From Channallabes apus (taxonomy: Eukaryota; Chordata; Actinopteri; Siluriformes; Clariidae), in assembly GCA_030522415.1 (NCBI GenBank), contig CM060106.1, positions 30,734,485 to 30,798,484 on the forward strand: a stretch of DNA of 64,000 bases. The letters run 5' to 3'. The translations under genes and the position numbers were made by a program. Of the stretch, positions 62,080-64,000 are shown in pieces; the first letter of the stretch is position 1, and every line of letters begins with the position of its first letter. Under the pieces are notes generated by a model. The model searched no databases. It was not told the DNA's origin and was given only the letters and a program-made list of their open reading frames with translations.

Positions 62080-63010
62080 GGTTGTCATCAAAGTCTCCAT
62101 AGATAGGGGAAATTAACACTTGGTTGTCAAACGATATTGAAGGAGTTCCCAGAGGTCTTGAGTACTTTTTAACTGCTTTTGCTTCCCTCTCCGGTCCAAC
62201 TCATCCCGAACCATCTCAATATACTTTTAATGTTGGTTGATTGTGAAGGCCAGGTCTGATGCAGCACTCCATCACTCTCTTTCTTAGACAAATAGCTCTT
62301 ACAGTACATAACTTAGAGGTGTGTTTGGGGTCACTGTCTTGTTAGAAAACAAAAGATGTCCCACTACAGTAAGTGGAAACCAGACGTCATGGCATGTCAC
62401 CTTAGAATGTTGTGGTAGCCTTGCTGGTTAATTGTGTCCTCAATGTTGACTAAGTCACTAACAGTGTCACTAGCAAACGACCCCCATGGCATAACACCTC
62501 CACGCTTCACAGTGGGAACCACACATTCAGTAACTGTCAATATCTTTGTCTAAATAAAAAAAGATATTGGTTAGAAACAAAAATCTAAAATTTGGACTCA
62601 TCAGACCAAAGGACAGTTTTCCAAGGATCTAATGTGTATTCCTTTTTTCCAAACTCATGCAATCTCCTCCAAACAGTGATTGTTGAAATATGTCTGCTGC
62701 TTGATCTCCAAGAAGCATTTATATGTGCTATAATTTGAGTTGCTTTAAATTAGTGGTTTCTAAGGCTGGTCATTCTTATAAACCTATCCTCTGCAGTAGA
62801 GGTTGCTCTTGGTCTCTCTGTCCTGGGACATTACTCATGAGAGCCAGTTTCTTCATAATGTTTGATTGTTTTGGCGACTGCGTTTGGGAATATATTCAAA
62901 GTTCTTCAGATTTTGGATTGACTGACCTTCACTACTTGAAGTAATGCTAGACTGTTCTTTTTTCTTTTTACTTAACTGAGTGTTTCTTGTGATAATATGG
63001 ATTTGTACAG
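62080..63010 (-). mobile_element. Tc1-like transposase remnant
   Basis: Minus-strand words fit a decayed Tc1 transposase: at 62470-62510 the complement encodes a VPTVKRGGVMPWG-like block, and at 62595-62615 a WSDES-like first catalytic region (ggactcatcagaccaaagga). The helix-turn-helix half lies towards 62990. No intact frame, terminal repeats not found. Confidence 0.65.
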
Positions 63011-63066
63011 TAGGTGCAAAAGCACTAACAGGGGTATTGACCCTGCACAAAACAACTGATGGTCTA

Positions 63067-63175
63067 AAGCAGTTGTCCCCAACCAGTGGGTCACGGACCA
63101 GTATCAGGCCATGGATGATTTGGTACCTGGCCTCACAGAAAGAATTAAAATGCATTTTTCCTTGTATTTTCAGAA
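63067..63175. mobile_element. hAT (Charlie-like) terminal fragment
   Basis: cagttgtccccaaccagtgg, gtcacggaccagtatcagg and tggtacctggcctcacag resemble the end of Charlie-type hAT elements. Only one end is visible and there is no target duplication. Confidence 0.4.
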
Positions 63176-63589
63176 TCAGGATCTGCAGAGTGTTTTATTT
63201 TGAAACTTGATCAGATCATCTCACATTCACTTCTGACTGTACCTCTTTCCCACACTTCTTTTTGTATCAGTTTTAATGCCTGATAAAATTAAGCTAATGC
63301 TACAATCTAACTCTAGCTAAAAATGATAGAAATTATGGGTTTATTACTACAGATAAGTCACATTCTCCAAGCCCCTTCTATATAATAGATGTGGACGTTT
63401 AAGACAACTTCACCTCTACCAGTGTTCTGGATTAAAATCTAAGTGGAATCTCCGGAGATTACCACAAAGTGCTAAAAACCCTGCTTCCATTTCCAACAAC
63501 CTATCTTCTTGAACCGTTGTTGTCTGCAGTGACAGCAACTGAAACAAAATTATGAGGCAGACTGGACATAAGGAACACACTTTAGGTGT

Positions 63590-64000
63590 GATTGTCTCCC
63601 ATCACTCCTAGATGGGAGGTTCTTATCAAGCTCGGAAACAAGCTTGTCAAGCTTGTCTTTTACACCTTTCCTTTCATTCTTGCTGATACTCTTTTATCCC
63701 ATAACAACCCTGACCCTAACTTCTCCACCCGGTCAAACCTGCTTGTACCTGCCTCTTCACCTCCTTTCCACACTCTCCATTGCTCTGGATCGTTGACCCT
63801 AAGTCCTTAAAGTCCTGCACCTTCTTTACCTCTGTTCCCTGTAACTTCAACATTCCACTTGGGTCCCTCTCATTCCCACACCGTTTTGCTATGACTAACC
63901 TTCATTCCTCTGCTTTTCAGAGCATTCCTCCGCCTCTCTAGATTTTCTTTTACCTGTTCCCAGCTCTCGCTAATAAGCACAATGTCATCTTCAAACATCA
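63590..64000 (-). pseudogene. RTE-type LINE reverse transcriptase fragment, runs off the right edge
   Basis: The minus strand from 64000 encodes the RT palm end: MFEDDIVLISESWEQVKENL, ERRRNALKSRGMKVSHSKT, then after a frameshift near 63880 VKKVQDFK-, DLGSTIQSNGECGKEVK and QAGLTGW. This matches RTE/Rex3-type enzymes. The catalytic box reads F-E-D-D where F-A-D-D is usual. Stops near 63700 and further left. The upstream half lies beyond the window. Confidence 0.75.

Overview
This is eukaryotic, vertebrate DNA, almost certainly from a teleost fish. The evidence is intron-sized non-coding DNA, long CA/GT microsatellites, CpG-island-type sequence, and a dense set of fish-type transposable elements: Tc1/mariner, hAT, L2- and L1-type LINEs, Ty3/gypsy and tRNA-derived SINEs. 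The mix would suit an otophysan fish such as a catfish, but that is a weak inference. No operons, ribosome binding sites, CRISPR arrays or plasmid features are present or expected. Only one host coding exon is well supported: a cadherin-repeat first exon on the + strand (43413..44427) with signal peptide, CpG-rich 5' region, two short upstream ORFs and a clean splice donor. The remaining ~19.6 kb to the window end reads as its first intron plus insertions. A possible second host locus is a CCAAT-box promoter near 500-690 with a minus-strand start codon and splice donor at 293/294, whose body would lie left of the window.

Layout. 1-1690: AT-rich DNA with the candidate promoter. 1690-3805: truncated hAT transposon holding a SINE, then a hAT MITE. 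3870-6195: an internally deleted L2-like LINE and a second fragment of the same family. 6.87-7.66 kb: L1-type 3' fragment abutting a tRNA-Gly-like sequence. 7.69-10.31 kb: a deleted Ty3/gypsy chromovirus-type element that has acquired a LINE fragment. 10.31-12.57 kb: a second L2-like LINE, interrupted at 12587-14381 by a minus-strand L1. 14.5-15.0 kb: Penelope-like scraps. 15.88-20.87 kb: a near-full-length two-ORF L2 with an esterase-type ORF1. 20975-27650: a Russian-doll stack of at least four insertion levels. 28.2-29.3 kb: local duplication. 29290-30500: L1. 30872-32492: Tc1. 34.4-35.9 kb: MITEs. 36674-38719: hAT with a Tc1 inside, itself inside an older Tc1-like remnant. 39.4-43 kb: sparse, with SINE fragments. 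43.1-44.4 kb: cadherin promoter and exon. 44.4-64 kb: intron with a second nested stack (52097-56116), Tc1-like remnants, CA-repeat-separated unique blocks, a SINE, and an RTE-type reverse-transcriptase fragment at the right edge.

The strongest results are structural. Insertion boundaries can be read directly as target-site duplications (8 bp for hAT, TA for Tc1/mariner, 11-16 bp for SINE/LINE). Several insertions are confirmed by empty sites in related copies elsewhere in the same window, giving a relative chronology. Every transposase or reverse-transcriptase frame I examined is broken by stops, frameshifts or deletions, so nothing here looks autonomously active. Family names come from recognised motifs, not database searches; positions of remnants lacking clear termini are approximate.
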